Positions 33,007-41,927 of a DNA stretch of 64,000 bases are shown here, one piece after another. Under the pieces are notes generated by a model that saw only the letters and a program-made list of their open reading frames with translations, was not told where the DNA came from and did no database searches. Origin of the DNA: Phycisphaerales bacterium (lineage in GTDB: Bacteria > Planctomycetota > Phycisphaerae > Phycisphaerales > UBA1924); contig JANQQR010000006.1 in assembly GCA_028289195.1 (NCBI GenBank), forward strand, positions 124,001 through 188,000, read 5' to 3'. How positions within the stretch are numbered: position 1 is the first letter of the stretch; every line of letters begins with the position of its first letter. Both the position numbers and the translations under genes were made by a program.

Positions 33007-34053
33007 CTAGCTCAGCGTCTGCTTCACCGCCTCGACGATCTTCCCTGCGTGGGGCAGGAAGGCCTGCTCGAGCGGCTTGGCGTAGGGCGCGGGCACGTCG
33101 TCGGAGTTCACGCGGATCGGCTGGTGGTCGAGGTAGTCGAAGAATCGCTCGATGACCTGCGTGATCACCTCGCTGGCGATCGACGCGAACGGCCACGACT
33201 GGTCGACGACGACGATCCGGTTGGTCTTCCTGAGCGAGCGCTCGATCGCCTCGACGTCGAGCGGGCGGATCGTGCGCATGTCGAGCACATCGACGTTGAT
33301 GCCTTCGGCGGCCAGCTGGTCGGCGGCCTCGATGCAGAAGTTCACCGGGCGCCCGAACGACACCACGGTGCAGGAGTCGCCCTCGCGGCGCAGCTCGGCC
33401 TGGCCGAAGGGGATGTAGTACTCCTCCTCGGGCACGTGGGCCTTGTCGCCGAGCATGCGCTCGGACTCGAGGAAGAACACCGGGTCCGGATCGCGCAGGG
33501 CGGTCTTGAGCAGACCCTTGGCGTCGTAGGGGCAGGACGGGATCGCCATCTTCAGGCCGGGCACGTTGGCGTAGAGCGCCTCGACGCACCAGGAGTGGGT
33601 CGAGCCGAGCTGGCCGCCGGCGCCGTCGTTGCCGCGGAAGACGATCGGGCAGCCCCACTGCCCGCCGGACATGTAGAGCATCTTGGGTGCGTTGTTGAGG
33701 ATCTGGTCGGCGGCGACGAGGCTGAACGACCAGCTCATGAACTCGATGATCGGGCGCAGCCCGTACATCGCGGCGCCGATGCCCAGGCCGGCGAAGCCGT
33801 TCTCGCTGATCGGCGAGTCGATGATTCGCTTGGCGCCGAACTCCTCGAGCATGCCCTGGCTGACCTTGTAGGCCCCGTTGTACTCGGCGACCTCTTCGCC
33901 CATCAGGAAGATCCGCGGGTCGCGCCGCATCTCTTCGCTCATGGCTTCGCGGAGCGCCTCACGGAACTGGATCACGCGATCGCCCTCGAAAGGGGGCAGC
34001 TCGGCGGTGAGGTTCGGGGCGGGGATATCGATGTCGGCGATGGTGGTTGTCAT
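33007..34053 (-). CDS. pdhB: pyruvate dehydrogenase E1 component, beta subunit
   Basis: A 348-residue protein forming the E1 heterotetramer with the alpha subunit. Transketolase-like pyrimidine-binding domain: REALREAMSEEMRRD, FLMGEEVAEYNGAYKVSQG (TPP-activating Glu), DSPISENGFAGLGIGAAM and FRGNDGAGGQLGSTHSWC. The C-terminal domain has DMRTIRPLDVEAI and VVVDQSWPFASIA. The ATG at 34053 is eight bases downstream of the alpha-subunit stop, so the two are co-translated. The first 20 residues form a slightly longer N-terminus than usual. Confidence 0.96.
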   Translation of the reverse strand: MTTTIADIDIPAPNLTAELPPFEGDRVIQFREALREAMSEEMRRDPRIFLMGEEVAEYNGAYKVSQGMLEEFGAKRIIDSPISENGFAGLGIGAAMYGLRPIIEFMSWSFSLVAADQILNNAPKMLYMSGGQWGCPIVFRGNDGAGGQLGSTHSWCVEALYANVPGLKMAIPSCPYDAKGLLKTALRDPDPVFFLESERMLGDKAHVPEEEYYIPFGQAELRREGDSCTVVSFGRPVNFCIEAADQLAAEGINVDVLDMRTIRPLDVEAIERSLRKTNRIVVVDQSWPFASIASEVITQVIERFFDYLDHQPIRVNSDDVPAPYAKPLEQAFLPHAGKIVEAVKQTLS

Positions 34054-34061
34054 GGCGTGGT

Positions 34062-35162
34062 CTAGAGCAGGTCGTTCTTGGCGCCGTGGTTGTAGTCGCG
34101 CGTCGGGCTGAGATTCGGTTCGATGTTCGCGTACACGTCGGAGTAGAGCTCGGCCTCGACGTCCGGGTCCGGCGAGCTCTCGGAGAACTTGATCGACTCC
34201 TTCACGATCTCCTTGATCTCCTTCTGCATCGCCTTGTACTCGTCCTCGCCCAGCGTGCCGCGCTCGTTGAGCAGCAGGTGCGCCAGGCGGTCGATCGAGT
34301 CCTTCTCCTGGAACTGGGAGACCTCTTCCTTGGTGCGGTACTTCTGCGGGTCGCTCATCGAGTGGCCCTGGTACCGGTAGGTCTTGAGGTCGACGAAGCC
34401 GGGGCGCTGCTTCTCGCGGCAGGCGTCGGCGAAGGGCTTGAATCCGTCGTAAAGATCGATCACGTCGAACCCGTCGACCTCGAGGAAATCGATGCCGTAG
34501 GCGGCGGCCTTGGCGCCGAGGTCGTGGGCCATCGTGGTGCCGCGCTGGATGGACGTGCCCATCGAGTAGCCGTTGTTCTCGACGATGTAGATCACGGGGA
34601 TCGAGAGAAGGCCGGCGAGGTTCATCGCCTCGTGGAGGGCGCCCTGATTGAGCGCGCCGTCGCCGAGATAGGCGAGGCAGACCTTCTTCGTCCCGCCGCC
34701 CAGCACCTCGAGCTCGTACTTGGCCCCGAAGGCCAGGCCGGTGCCGACCGGCGTCTGGGCGCCGACGATGCCGTGGCCGCCGTAGAGGTGGTTGGGCTTG
34801 TCGAACATGTGCATCGACCCGCCCTTGCCCTTCGCGCAACCGGTGATCTTGCCGAACATCTCGGCCATGCAGTGGTTGGGGTGCATGCCCCGGGCCAGGG
34901 CGTGGCCGTGGTCGCGATAGGCAGTGATGATCGGGTCGTCGTGGTTCACGGCGCCGAACGTCCCGACGACCGTCGCCTCCTGCCCGATGTAGATGTGGCA
35001 GAACCCACCGATCTTGGCCTGCTGGTACGCGGCCATCGTCCGGAGTTCGAACTCGCGGATGAGCATCATGTCGTAGAGCCACTTGTTGAGCGTCTCTGGC
35101 GTGAGCTCGTCGGACGGCTTGGCGCGGCGCTGGGCGTCCGGTTTGACTTCCGTTGAGGACAT
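34062..35162 (-). CDS. pdhA: pyruvate dehydrogenase E1 component, alpha subunit
   Basis: A 366-residue TPP-dependent decarboxylase subunit. The TPP-binding motif is GDGALNQGALHEAMNLAG followed by IYIVENNGYSMGT (GDG...NN pattern, residues ~170-205). Earlier blocks are GFCHIYIGQEATVVG, YRDHGHALARGM and GKGGSMHMF. The phosphorylation-loop region YRYQGHSMSDPQKYRTKEE is conserved. It is first in the operon pdhA-pdhB-DUF1801-thioredoxin-like-pdhC. The ATG at 35162 fits the family; upstream in-frame sequence is Arg/Pro-rich and lies in the leader downstream of a good promoter. Confidence 0.96.
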   Translation of the reverse strand: MSSTEVKPDAQRRAKPSDELTPETLNKWLYDMMLIREFELRTMAAYQQAKIGGFCHIYIGQEATVVGTFGAVNHDDPIITAYRDHGHALARGMHPNHCMAEMFGKITGCAKGKGGSMHMFDKPNHLYGGHGIVGAQTPVGTGLAFGAKYELEVLGGGTKKVCLAYLGDGALNQGALHEAMNLAGLLSIPVIYIVENNGYSMGTSIQRGTTMAHDLGAKAAAYGIDFLEVDGFDVIDLYDGFKPFADACREKQRPGFVDLKTYRYQGHSMSDPQKYRTKEEVSQFQEKDSIDRLAHLLLNERGTLGEDEYKAMQKEIKEIVKESIKFSESSPDPDVEAELYSDVYANIEPNLSPTRDYNHGAKNDLL

Positions 35163-35262
35163 TTCGGCTCCCGGGGCGGGGTGCGGGTCGGATTCGGGGA
35201 GGACCACGCCTGGCTGCCGCGGGCGAGCGCGGAACCGTGACGGATCTTGGTCTTGGGGGATA

Positions 35263-35280
35263 GCCCTCGAACACGAGGGC
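35263..35280 (-). promoter_or_regulatory. hairpin in pdhA leader
   Basis: Seven-base perfect arms (GCCCTCG / CGAGGGC) around a four-base loop, within the predicted 127-base pdhA leader. There is no T-run, so it is not a plain terminator. It may stabilise the message or bind a regulator. Confidence 0.4.
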
Positions 35281-35295
35281 GGGAGGCAAAGGGGG

Positions 35296-35324
35296 AGTCT
35301 AGAAACGCCCCTGGCGAGCGGCAA
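35296..35324 (-). promoter_or_regulatory. probable pdhA operon promoter
   Basis: On the minus strand TTGCCG, exactly 17 bases, TAGACT. Each hexamer matches four of six consensus positions. The predicted start is near 35289. It shares the 353-base divergent region (35163-35515) with the sigma-54-like site at 35341-35357 on the other strand; nothing else is seen in that gap. Confidence 0.5.
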
Positions 35325-35340
35325 ACGCCTCTTGGGAGTT

Positions 35341-35357
35341 CTGGCACGGTTTCTGCG
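35341..35357 (+). promoter_or_regulatory. candidate sigma-54 promoter
   Basis: CTGGCACGGTTTCTGCG carries the invariant GG and GC dinucleotides with ten bases between them, and the full TGGCACG -24 block. Deviations from consensus are C for T before TGC and G at the last position. It points to the large secreted-protein gene at 35516, predicting a leader of about 145 bases. No sigma-54 activator gene is nearby. Confidence 0.4.
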
Positions 35358-35515
35358 GACGTTCAGGCAGGCAATCGCTGCGTCCTGACCGGTTTGGGAG
35401 CGTACAACACAGAAGAGAGGCGGCGCCTGAGCGTTCCGGGGTGGTCAAGCCCCCCACCTTCGCGCAGGCTTGGAGCGGAGAGACGCCATCTGCAGAGAGA
35501 GGCTCGCGCGACGGA

Positions 35516-37834
35516 ATGAAACCCGCCACTGTGCTCATCGGACTCGGACTGGCCGCCGCGGCGACGGCGTCGGTCTTCATGGGCGGGCCGGATCCTTCCG
35601 TCGGCGACGCGGATTCCGACGGATCCCGCAGCCGCTCGATCGTCGATCGTGAACGCTCCGATCGCATGTCGTCCGACAGGGATCGCGGGGCGAGAGATCC
35701 GTTCTCCGGCGCCCGCGTCCGGCCGGAGCGGATGCAGACCCAGGTCGCCGACCTGCCCTCGCGATACACGCAGGACCAGCGCGACCGCCTGCGTCGCATC
35801 GGCCGGAACAGCGCCAGCGCGTCTGCGCCGCGTGAGCGCGGGTCGCGCCCGGATGTCACGACCACCACCGGACGCGACCTCCAGAACCGCCGCAACCAGG
35901 GCGTTCAGGCGGACCCGCTCCAGATCGAGCAAGCCAGGCAGAACCGGCTCGCGCGGGAGCGCGAAGCCGAGGACAGCCGGAGGAACCGCGAACTCGAGAT
36001 GCAGGAGCGCCGGCTCCGCCTCCAGCAGGAGCGACTGAACAAGCTCGAAGAGGCCCGGATGCGCGCGGCTCAGCGCCAGGTCAACCAGAGCGTGGCCAGC
36101 GAGACGCTGGGCGCACTGGCCACGGCGGTCGGCGAGGGCGCGTCCCTCTCCGACGCGCTCGAGGGCCTGGAGGATTCCAGCGGCTCGAACTCATCGAACT
36201 CTGAACGCGACCCCAATGCGCCGCCCACACTCGACGAGATCCTGGACATGCTGCCCGAGGGCACCGACCTCTCGGGATCCTCCGGTTCGGGAACATCGGG
36301 TCAATCCGGGTTGAACTCCGGATCCGGAGGTGGCGGCGGTGGCGGAGGCGGAGGTGGAGGCGGCGGCCCCGTCGAAACGTCCGGCATCGGCGGCACACCG
36401 GGAGTCGAGGCGCGCTGGTTCTCGCTCGACAATCGCGTCTGCGACGACCTCGCCGGGTTCCGCACCAACGACCTGGTGCTCCGCATCACCAACAACTCTC
36501 CGGTGGTCGCGGTCGACTCCGGCACGACCAACGCGGGCATCACGCTTTTCGGCGGGGGCCAGTTCCGCCAGCAGCCCAGCGGCAGCGTCACGCGACCGAG
36601 CGCCGAAGACATCGTCGCCGACCCCTGCGTGGAGTTCGATTCGTATCTCGCGCTCAACGCGGCGCCGCTCACCGTGCCCGAGTCGTCGGCCCAGCCGATC
36701 GGGTTCGAGCAGACGATCGAGGCCTCGTGGTTCAACTTCTCCGGTGTGCAGGGCATCCAGCAGCCTGCCCGGTTCGGAGACAACGCGTTCTACATCCAGA
36801 TCGCGCGACTCACGGCACCGATCGGCGGCTCTGTGTCCGGCGAGGTCGAGGTGTCGCTCTCGCTCGCCGGCGGCTCGACGTTCACCACGCTGGTCGTGAA
36901 CGTTCCCAACTGTGAGACGTGCTGGAACGACGACCCCGCCTTCGGCGCCCCGGCGCCCCCGGACGAGCCCGGTGATGGAGACGGCTCAGGGAATCCGGAC
37001 GATGGGTCGGGCGGCGAAGACCCAGACGCCGGCGGCGGCGAGGACCCCGATGCCGGTGGCGGCGAGGACCCGGACGCCGGCGGCGGCGAGGATCCCGACG
37101 CCGGTGGTGGCGAAGACCCTGACGCGGGCGGTGGTGAAGACCCTGACGCCGGAGGCGGCGAGGATCCCGATGGCGGAGGCGGTGAAGATCCCGACGGCGG
37201 CGGCTCGGAATTCCCCGACGGCATCGTCGCGGTCTGGCTCCCTGTCGCCAACGGTGCGTGCACAGAGGAGCGGGACGACGTCCAGGGCGGCACGATGACC
37301 ACGGCCGACTACACCGACGCCCGCACCGCCGACCTGTATCTCCGCGCGGGGTTCGGATACTCGGTGCAGTTCGTGCTCTCGACCGACGGCTCGGGGCAGG
37401 GCGCGACCCAGCGGATCCGCGCCTCGGGCGGCTCGTTCGTGTTCCATCCGACCGACATCATCATCCGGCCCTCCTCCGGGCAGATCTCGGTGTTTCCGTG
37501 CCTCGAGTTCGGCAGCTTCATCACGCTCGACACCCTCCAAACCCCGGAGAGCGTGGTTCCCCAGGCGTTCCAGCTCCGGTGGGACGAGCAGGAGCTCGAC
37601 GGGCTCTGGGTCGTGCCCGGATTCGGAGCCGATTCGGCGCTCCCCGCGATCCGTACGCCCGAGCTCTTCCCCGGCGATCCGGATGGGTACTACTTCCGGA
37701 TCGCGCGATTCAGCCTGACCAGCGGGTCGACGATCGGCGGCCGGGTGGACGTCGGCGTCGTGGTCGAGGGCTCCGGCCAGACCAGCGAGGCCCGGGTCAC
37801 GATCCCCGACTGCGTCGAGTGCTTCGCCCCCTGA
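35516..37834 (+). CDS. large secreted protein with duplicated C-terminal domain and repeat linkers
   Basis: A 772-residue protein. It starts with a hydrophobic signal (KPATVLIGLGLAAAATASVF), then a polar Arg/Asp/Ser region. An Arg/Glu-rich coiled coil follows at residues ~130-210 (RLAREREAEDSRRNRELEMQ). Next come a Ser/Gly linker with 14 consecutive Gly (~270-284), domain A (~296-470), a linker of eight EDPD repeats (~499-569), and domain B (~569-772). Domains A and B share order: a Trp-Phe/Leu opening strand, a central DPCVEF/FPCLEF block, a GYYFRIARFSL/NAFYIQIARLT block, and a final PNCETC or PDCVEC. No known family is recognised. It is probably surface-exposed, with the second CxxC terminal. 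Confidence 0.82.
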   Translation: MKPATVLIGLGLAAAATASVFMGGPDPSVGDADSDGSRSRSIVDRERSDRMSSDRDRGARDPFSGARVRPERMQTQVADLPSRYTQDQRDRLRRIGRNSASASAPRERGSRPDVTTTTGRDLQNRRNQGVQADPLQIEQARQNRLAREREAEDSRRNRELEMQERRLRLQQERLNKLEEARMRAAQRQVNQSVASETLGALATAVGEGASLSDALEGLEDSSGSNSSNSERDPNAPPTLDEILDMLPEGTDLSGSSGSGTSGQSGLNSGSGGGGGGGGGGGGGGPVETSGIGGTPGVEARWFSLDNRVCDDLAGFRTNDLVLRITNNSPVVAVDSGTTNAGITLFGGGQFRQQPSGSVTRPSAEDIVADPCVEFDSYLALNAAPLTVPESSAQPIGFEQTIEASWFNFSGVQGIQQPARFGDNAFYIQIARLTAPIGGSVSGEVEVSLSLAGGSTFTTLVVNVPNCETCWNDDPAFGAPAPPDEPGDGDGSGNPDDGSGGEDPDAGGGEDPDAGGGEDPDAGGGEDPDAGGGEDPDAGGGEDPDAGGGEDPDGGGGEDPDGGGSEFPDGIVAVWLPVANGACTEERDDVQGGTMTTADYTDARTADLYLRAGFGYSVQFVLSTDGSGQGATQRIRASGGSFVFHPTDIIIRPSSGQISVFPCLEFGSFITLDTLQTPESVVPQAFQLRWDEQELDGLWVVPGFGADSALPAIRTPELFPGDPDGYYFRIARFSLTSGSTIGGRVDVGVVVEGSGQTSEARVTIPDCVECFAP
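37010..37222. repeat. 24-base coding minisatellite (Gly-rich EDPD linker)
   Basis: Eight imperfect 24-base units encode GGGEDPDA or close variants, followed by a degenerate ninth (GGSEFPDG). Synonymous third-base differences between units show the protein repeat is conserved while the DNA drifts. It forms an acidic flexible spacer between the two homologous domains. Confidence 0.9.
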
Positions 37835-37904
37835 GAGCCGGGCTCGAACCGGCATCCAAGTGCATCTGGTGGCCCCCTCTCGGGTAGGTATCTGCTCAAG
37901 GGGC
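37826..37904. other. structured 3' region after the duplicated-domain gene
   Basis: Ten-base arms GCCCCCTGAG (containing the stop codon of the preceding gene) and CTCAAGGGGC pair with one G-U. Inside lies GCCGG-GCTCGAA-CCGGC, which on the minus strand looks like a tRNA T-arm. Together they could cap the preceding message. The remaining gap to the tricorn gene at 38095 contains a purine-rich ribosome site (AAGGAG) but no recognisable consensus promoter. Confidence 0.4.
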
Positions 37905-38094
37905 GCGATTCCCGTGTTTCCGACAGGTAACCCGCGGGCCGCGCATCCGAATGAACCGGGGGCGTTGGGGCGGTCCTGACGAGTCACGGAGCAGGTAGGG
38001 CGACCTGAGCGTATAGGATGGTCTGTTCCCGCTACACATTCGCGGCGGCCGGCGCTGTAGCACACCCGGGCCGCGCGAGAGAAGGAGAATCAGA

Positions 38095-41000
38095 ATGCAG
38101 AGAGCGCGATCGGCGTGGAGAATCCCGATGTGCGCCGCGCTGGCCATGTCGGCCGGAGCGGCGGCTTGGGCGGACGATGACGCACCGGTGATCGGCAAGC
38201 GCGACGGGGTGAAACCCGACGCGACGATGCTGCAGTTCCCCGACGTCAGCAGCACCCACATCGTCTTCGTCTACGGCAACGACCTCTGGCTCGTCGAGCG
38301 AGCCGGTGGCACCGCCACCCCGCTTGTGAGTCCGGACGGCAAGGAGGGCTTCCCGAAGTTCAACGACTCGGGAGACCTCATCGCCTTCATGGGTAACTAC
38401 GAGGGCGACATGGACGTCTACGTCGTCCCAACCGACGGCGGCGTGGCCGAGCGCGTCACGCACCACCCGGCCACCGAGGTGGTCACCGGCTGGACGCCCG
38501 ATGGCGACATCCTGTTCTGGCAGAACGGCCTCAACGGGCTCGGACGCCAGCAGAGCATCTTCTCCGTGGCGCCCTCCGGCGGCCTGCCCGAGAAGATGCC
38601 CGTCCCCTACGGCACCAACGGCGCGGTCTCGGATGACGGCGAGTGGCTCGCGTACACGCCCTTCTCGCGCGACACCCGGACGTGGAAGCGCTACCGCGGC
38701 GGCATGGCCAGCGACGTCTGGCTGTTCAACCTGAACACCTACGAGTCGCAGCGCATTACCGATTGGGAAGGCACCGACACGCTGCCGATGTGGTCGGGCT
38801 CGACCGTGTACTACCTGTCTGACGCCGGCCCGGCGCACCGACTGAACATCTGGTCGTACGACACGAGCAACGGCCAGCGCGAGCAGGTCACGAGCTTCAC
38901 CGACTACGACGTCAAGTGGCCCTCGATGGGCCCCGGCAACAACGGGCGGGGCGAGATCGTGTTCCAGAACGGATCGCAGATCTACCTGCTCGACCTCGCC
39001 AGCGAGCGCGCCCGCCCGGTCGAGATCATCATCCCCGGCGATCGCCCGGCCCTCCGCGAGGTGCCGACAGACTTCAGCGAGAACATCACCGACATCGCGG
39101 TCAGCCCCAGCGGCAATCGCGTCGTCGTCTCCGCCCGCGGCGACATCTTCTCGCTGCCGGCCGCCGAGGGCGTCACTCGCAGCATCACCCGCACCGACGA
39201 CGCCCACGAGCGCGACCCCTCGTTCAGCCCCAACGGCAAGTGGATCGTCTACCTGAGCGACGCCTCGGGCGAGTACGAGTTCTACATGAAGCCCTCCGAC
39301 GGCAAGGGCGAGGCCGTCCAGCTCACCGACGCGGGCGGGCCCTTCAAGTCGATGGGCTCTTGGTCGCCGGATTCCAAGCACTTCACCTACACCGACAAGG
39401 GCGCCAACCTCTTCCTCTATTCGTTCGGCGGAGAGAACTTCGACGAGGCCGGCACCGCCACGCAGATCTACTCCGACGCCTGGGCCCAGAGCCCCGACGT
39501 CAGCTGGTCGCACGACTCGGGCTGGCTGGCGTGGACCGGCAGCGACGAGGCCAACCAGGCCGGCGTCGTGATGCTCTACGACATCGCTCAGGGCGCGACG
39601 CACCGCGTGACCGACCCGATGTTCAACGCGACCGCGGTCACCTTCGACAACGAGGGCGACTGGCTCTACTTCGCCTCCGACCGCAACTTCAGCCCCAACT
39701 ACTCCAGCGTGGACTCCACCTGGATCTACGAGGACAGCACCGTCGTGCTGGCCGTGCCGCTGCGTGAGGATGTGGAGAACCACACCCTCGCGATCAGCGA
39801 CGAGGTCGAGATCAAGGAAGAGAAGAAGAAGTCCAAGAAGGGCGACGAGGACGGCGAGGGCGACGAGAGCACCGGCGAGGAAGTCTCGGTCGCGGGCGTC
39901 TGGAAGGGATCGGTCACGATCACCCCGGGCGGGGACATCCCCGACATGCCGCCGATGCCCTGCACCCTCGAGTTCTACGTCGACGAGGACGACGGCTCGG
40001 TCACCGGCACCTTCATCATGCAGGGCGAGTCGATCGAGATGCAGAACATCGCGTTCGACGCCTCCAGCGGCGAGATGACCTTCAAGGTCGTCTCGGACGC
40101 CGAGTACGACGTGACGCTCAGCTTCGACGGCGATTCGTTCGAGGGTGAGTGGACCAACGCCGCGGGCATGTCCGGCACCATGGCCGGCGGGCGCGACGAT
40201 GAAGACGGCAACGAAGACAGCGACGACGGCGACGACGAAGCCCTGGTCATCGACCTCGAGGGCTTCGAGTCCCGCGCGATCCGCATCGACTCGATCGACC
40301 CGGGCAGCGTCATCGGCCTCATGGTCAACGACAAGAACGAGCTGATCTTCGCCACCCTCAACATGGAGCGCGGCAGCGGCCCGATGGGCGCCGAACTCCA
40401 CCTGGTCAACTTCCTCGCCGACGAGGAGGACGGCCGGGCCACCAAGAAGATCATCAGCGGCATCATGGCCGGCGCGATGACCGCCGACAACAAGAGCATC
40501 CTCGTCCGCACCCCGGCCGGCATGGGCGTCATCAAGGCCGCCCCGAGCCAGTCGGTGAAGGACAAGGTCCCGACCGACTCGATGAAGCGCAAGGTCAGCC
40601 CGCGCCAGGAGTGGCGTCAGCTTGTCACCGAGGCGTGGCGCCTGCAGCGCGACTACTTCTACGACGCCGGCCTGCACGGCATGGACTGGGACGCGGTCCT
40701 GGCCCGCTACCTCCCGCTCGTCGACGACTGCGTCGTCCGCGACGACGTCACGTTCATCATCCAGGAGCTCATCAGCGAGCTGAACGTCGGCCACGCCTAC
40801 TACCGCGCCCGCCCGGACGACCGCGGCCCGAGCGAGAACGTCGGCATGCTCGGATGCGATTTCGAGCTGGCCTCGACCGATGAGGGCAGCGGGTTCCGCA
40901 TCAGCAAGATCTACAAGGGCGCCCCATGGGACGACGACGCCCGCGGCCCGCTGAGCCAGCCCGGCGTCGACATCAACGTCGGCGACTTCATCCTGGCCGT

Positions 41001-41862
41001 GAACGGCATCGAGGTCGACACCGGCGAGAGCCCCTGGGCTCCGTTCGTCGGCCTGGCCAACAAGACCGTCGGCCTGACCGTCAGCACCAAGCCGGTGATC
41101 GACGACGACGCCCGCGAGGTGCTCGTCAAGCCGATCTCCAGCGAATCCGGCCTCCGCTACCGCGCGTGGGTCGAACGCAACCGCGCCTACGTCGACTACC
41201 GCACCGGCGGTCGCATCGGCTACATCTTCGTGCCCAACACGGGCGTGCAGGGCCAGAACGAGCTGATGCGTCAGTTCTACGGCCAGAAGGGCAAGGACGG
41301 CCTCATCATCGATGACCGGTGGAACGGCGGCGGCCAGATCCCCACCCGCTTCATCGAGCTCATGAACCGCCCGCGCACCAACTACTGGGCCGTCCGCGAT
41401 GGCAAGGACTGGGCCTGGCCCCCGGATTCCCACCAGGGCCCCAAGGTCATGCTCATCAACGGCATGGCCGGCTCCGGCGGTGACATGTTCCCGGCGCTGT
41501 TCCGCCAGTCGGGCCTCGGCAAGCTCGTCGGCACCCGCACCTGGGGCGGCCTCGTCGGCATCAGCGGCAACCCGCAGCTGATGGATGGCACCGCCGTCAC
41601 CGTGCCGACGTTCGGCTACTACGAGAAGGACGGCACCTGGGGTATCGAAGGCCACGGCGTCGATCCCGACATCGAGGTCATCGCCGATCCCGCCAAGATG
41701 ATCGAGGCCCCCAACGCCGGCCCCGAGGGCCTTGCTGATCCGCAGCTCGATGCCGCCATCGAGCAGGTCATGAGCGAGGTGCGGGCCAACCCGTACTCGC
41801 CGCCGGCGCGCCCCGCGAGCCCGGACCGCAGCGGCATGGGCATCACGGATCAGGACAAGTAG
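38095..41862 (+). CDS. tricorn-type S41 peptidase with an inserted domain
   Basis: A 1255-residue exported protease homologue. A signal peptide (IPMCAALAMSAGAAAWA) is followed by beta-propellers with TolB/WD-like repeats (DVYVVPTDGG, WTPDGDILFW, SPNGKWIVYLSD, SHDSGWLAW). A helical C1 region, a PDZ-like domain (~residues 930-1010) and the S41 catalytic domain come next. Predicted catalytic residues are His900 in ELNVGHAY, Ser1127 in MAGSGGDMFP and Glu1185 in GIEGHGVDPD. Residues ~574-715 hold an extra beta-rich domain flanked by Lys-rich and Asp/Glu-rich linkers. AAGGAG eight bases upstream supports the start. It likely degrades peptides outside the cytoplasm. A terminator follows. Confidence 0.93.
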   Translation: MQRARSAWRIPMCAALAMSAGAAAWADDDAPVIGKRDGVKPDATMLQFPDVSSTHIVFVYGNDLWLVERAGGTATPLVSPDGKEGFPKFNDSGDLIAFMGNYEGDMDVYVVPTDGGVAERVTHHPATEVVTGWTPDGDILFWQNGLNGLGRQQSIFSVAPSGGLPEKMPVPYGTNGAVSDDGEWLAYTPFSRDTRTWKRYRGGMASDVWLFNLNTYESQRITDWEGTDTLPMWSGSTVYYLSDAGPAHRLNIWSYDTSNGQREQVTSFTDYDVKWPSMGPGNNGRGEIVFQNGSQIYLLDLASERARPVEIIIPGDRPALREVPTDFSENITDIAVSPSGNRVVVSARGDIFSLPAAEGVTRSITRTDDAHERDPSFSPNGKWIVYLSDASGEYEFYMKPSDGKGEAVQLTDAGGPFKSMGSWSPDSKHFTYTDKGANLFLYSFGGENFDEAGTATQIYSDAWAQSPDVSWSHDSGWLAWTGSDEANQAGVVMLYDIAQGATHRVTDPMFNATAVTFDNEGDWLYFASDRNFSPNYSSVDSTWIYEDSTVVLAVPLREDVENHTLAISDEVEIKEEKKKSKKGDEDGEGDESTGEEVSVAGVWKGSVTITPGGDIPDMPPMPCTLEFYVDEDDGSVTGTFIMQGESIEMQNIAFDASSGEMTFKVVSDAEYDVTLSFDGDSFEGEWTNAAGMSGTMAGGRDDEDGNEDSDDGDDEALVIDLEGFESRAIRIDSIDPGSVIGLMVNDKNELIFATLNMERGSGPMGAELHLVNFLADEEDGRATKKIISGIMAGAMTADNKSILVRTPAGMGVIKAAPSQSVKDKVPTDSMKRKVSPRQEWRQLVTEAWRLQRDYFYDAGLHGMDWDAVLARYLPLVDDCVVRDDVTFIIQELISELNVGHAYYRARPDDRGPSENVGMLGCDFELASTDEGSGFRISKIYKGAPWDDDARGPLSQPGVDINVGDFILAVNGIEVDTGESPWAPFVGLANKTVGLTVSTKPVIDDDAREVLVKPISSESGLRYRAWVERNRAYVDYRTGGRIGYIFVPNTGVQGQNELMRQFYGQKGKDGLIIDDRWNGGGQIPTRFIELMNRPRTNYWAVRDGKDWAWPPDSHQGPKVMLINGMAGSGGDMFPALFRQSGLGKLVGTRTWGGLVGISGNPQLMDGTAVTVPTFGYYEKDGTWGIEGHGVDPDIEVIADPAKMIEAPNAGPEGLADPQLDAAIEQVMSEVRANPYSPPARPASPDRSGMGITDQDK

Positions 41863-41894
41863 CCCGAAGGGCAGCCTGGTCTGATCGACGAATC

Positions 41895-41927
41895 AAGGGC
41901 GCTCCGCTTCGTGCGGGGCGCCCTTTT
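41895..41927 (+). terminator. Rho-independent terminator after tricorn gene
   Basis: GGGCGCTCCGC and GCGGGGCGCCC form an eleven-pair stem with one T-G pair and a TTCGT loop, followed by TTTT. It separates the convergent tricorn and purC genes. Confidence 0.8.

Noticed and set aside
37830-37930. Possible tRNA gene on the minus strand
   Set aside because: The T-arm is perfect, but four extra bases separate it from the only acceptor-like helix, and no D-arm or anticodon arm with a seven-base loop can be placed.
38032-41655. 1207-codon open frame antisense to the tricorn gene
   Set aside because: Composition is typical of a third-base shadow in GC-rich DNA (Ala/Val/Arg/Asp monotony) and no domain is recognisable. 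The plus-strand gene has complete motifs.
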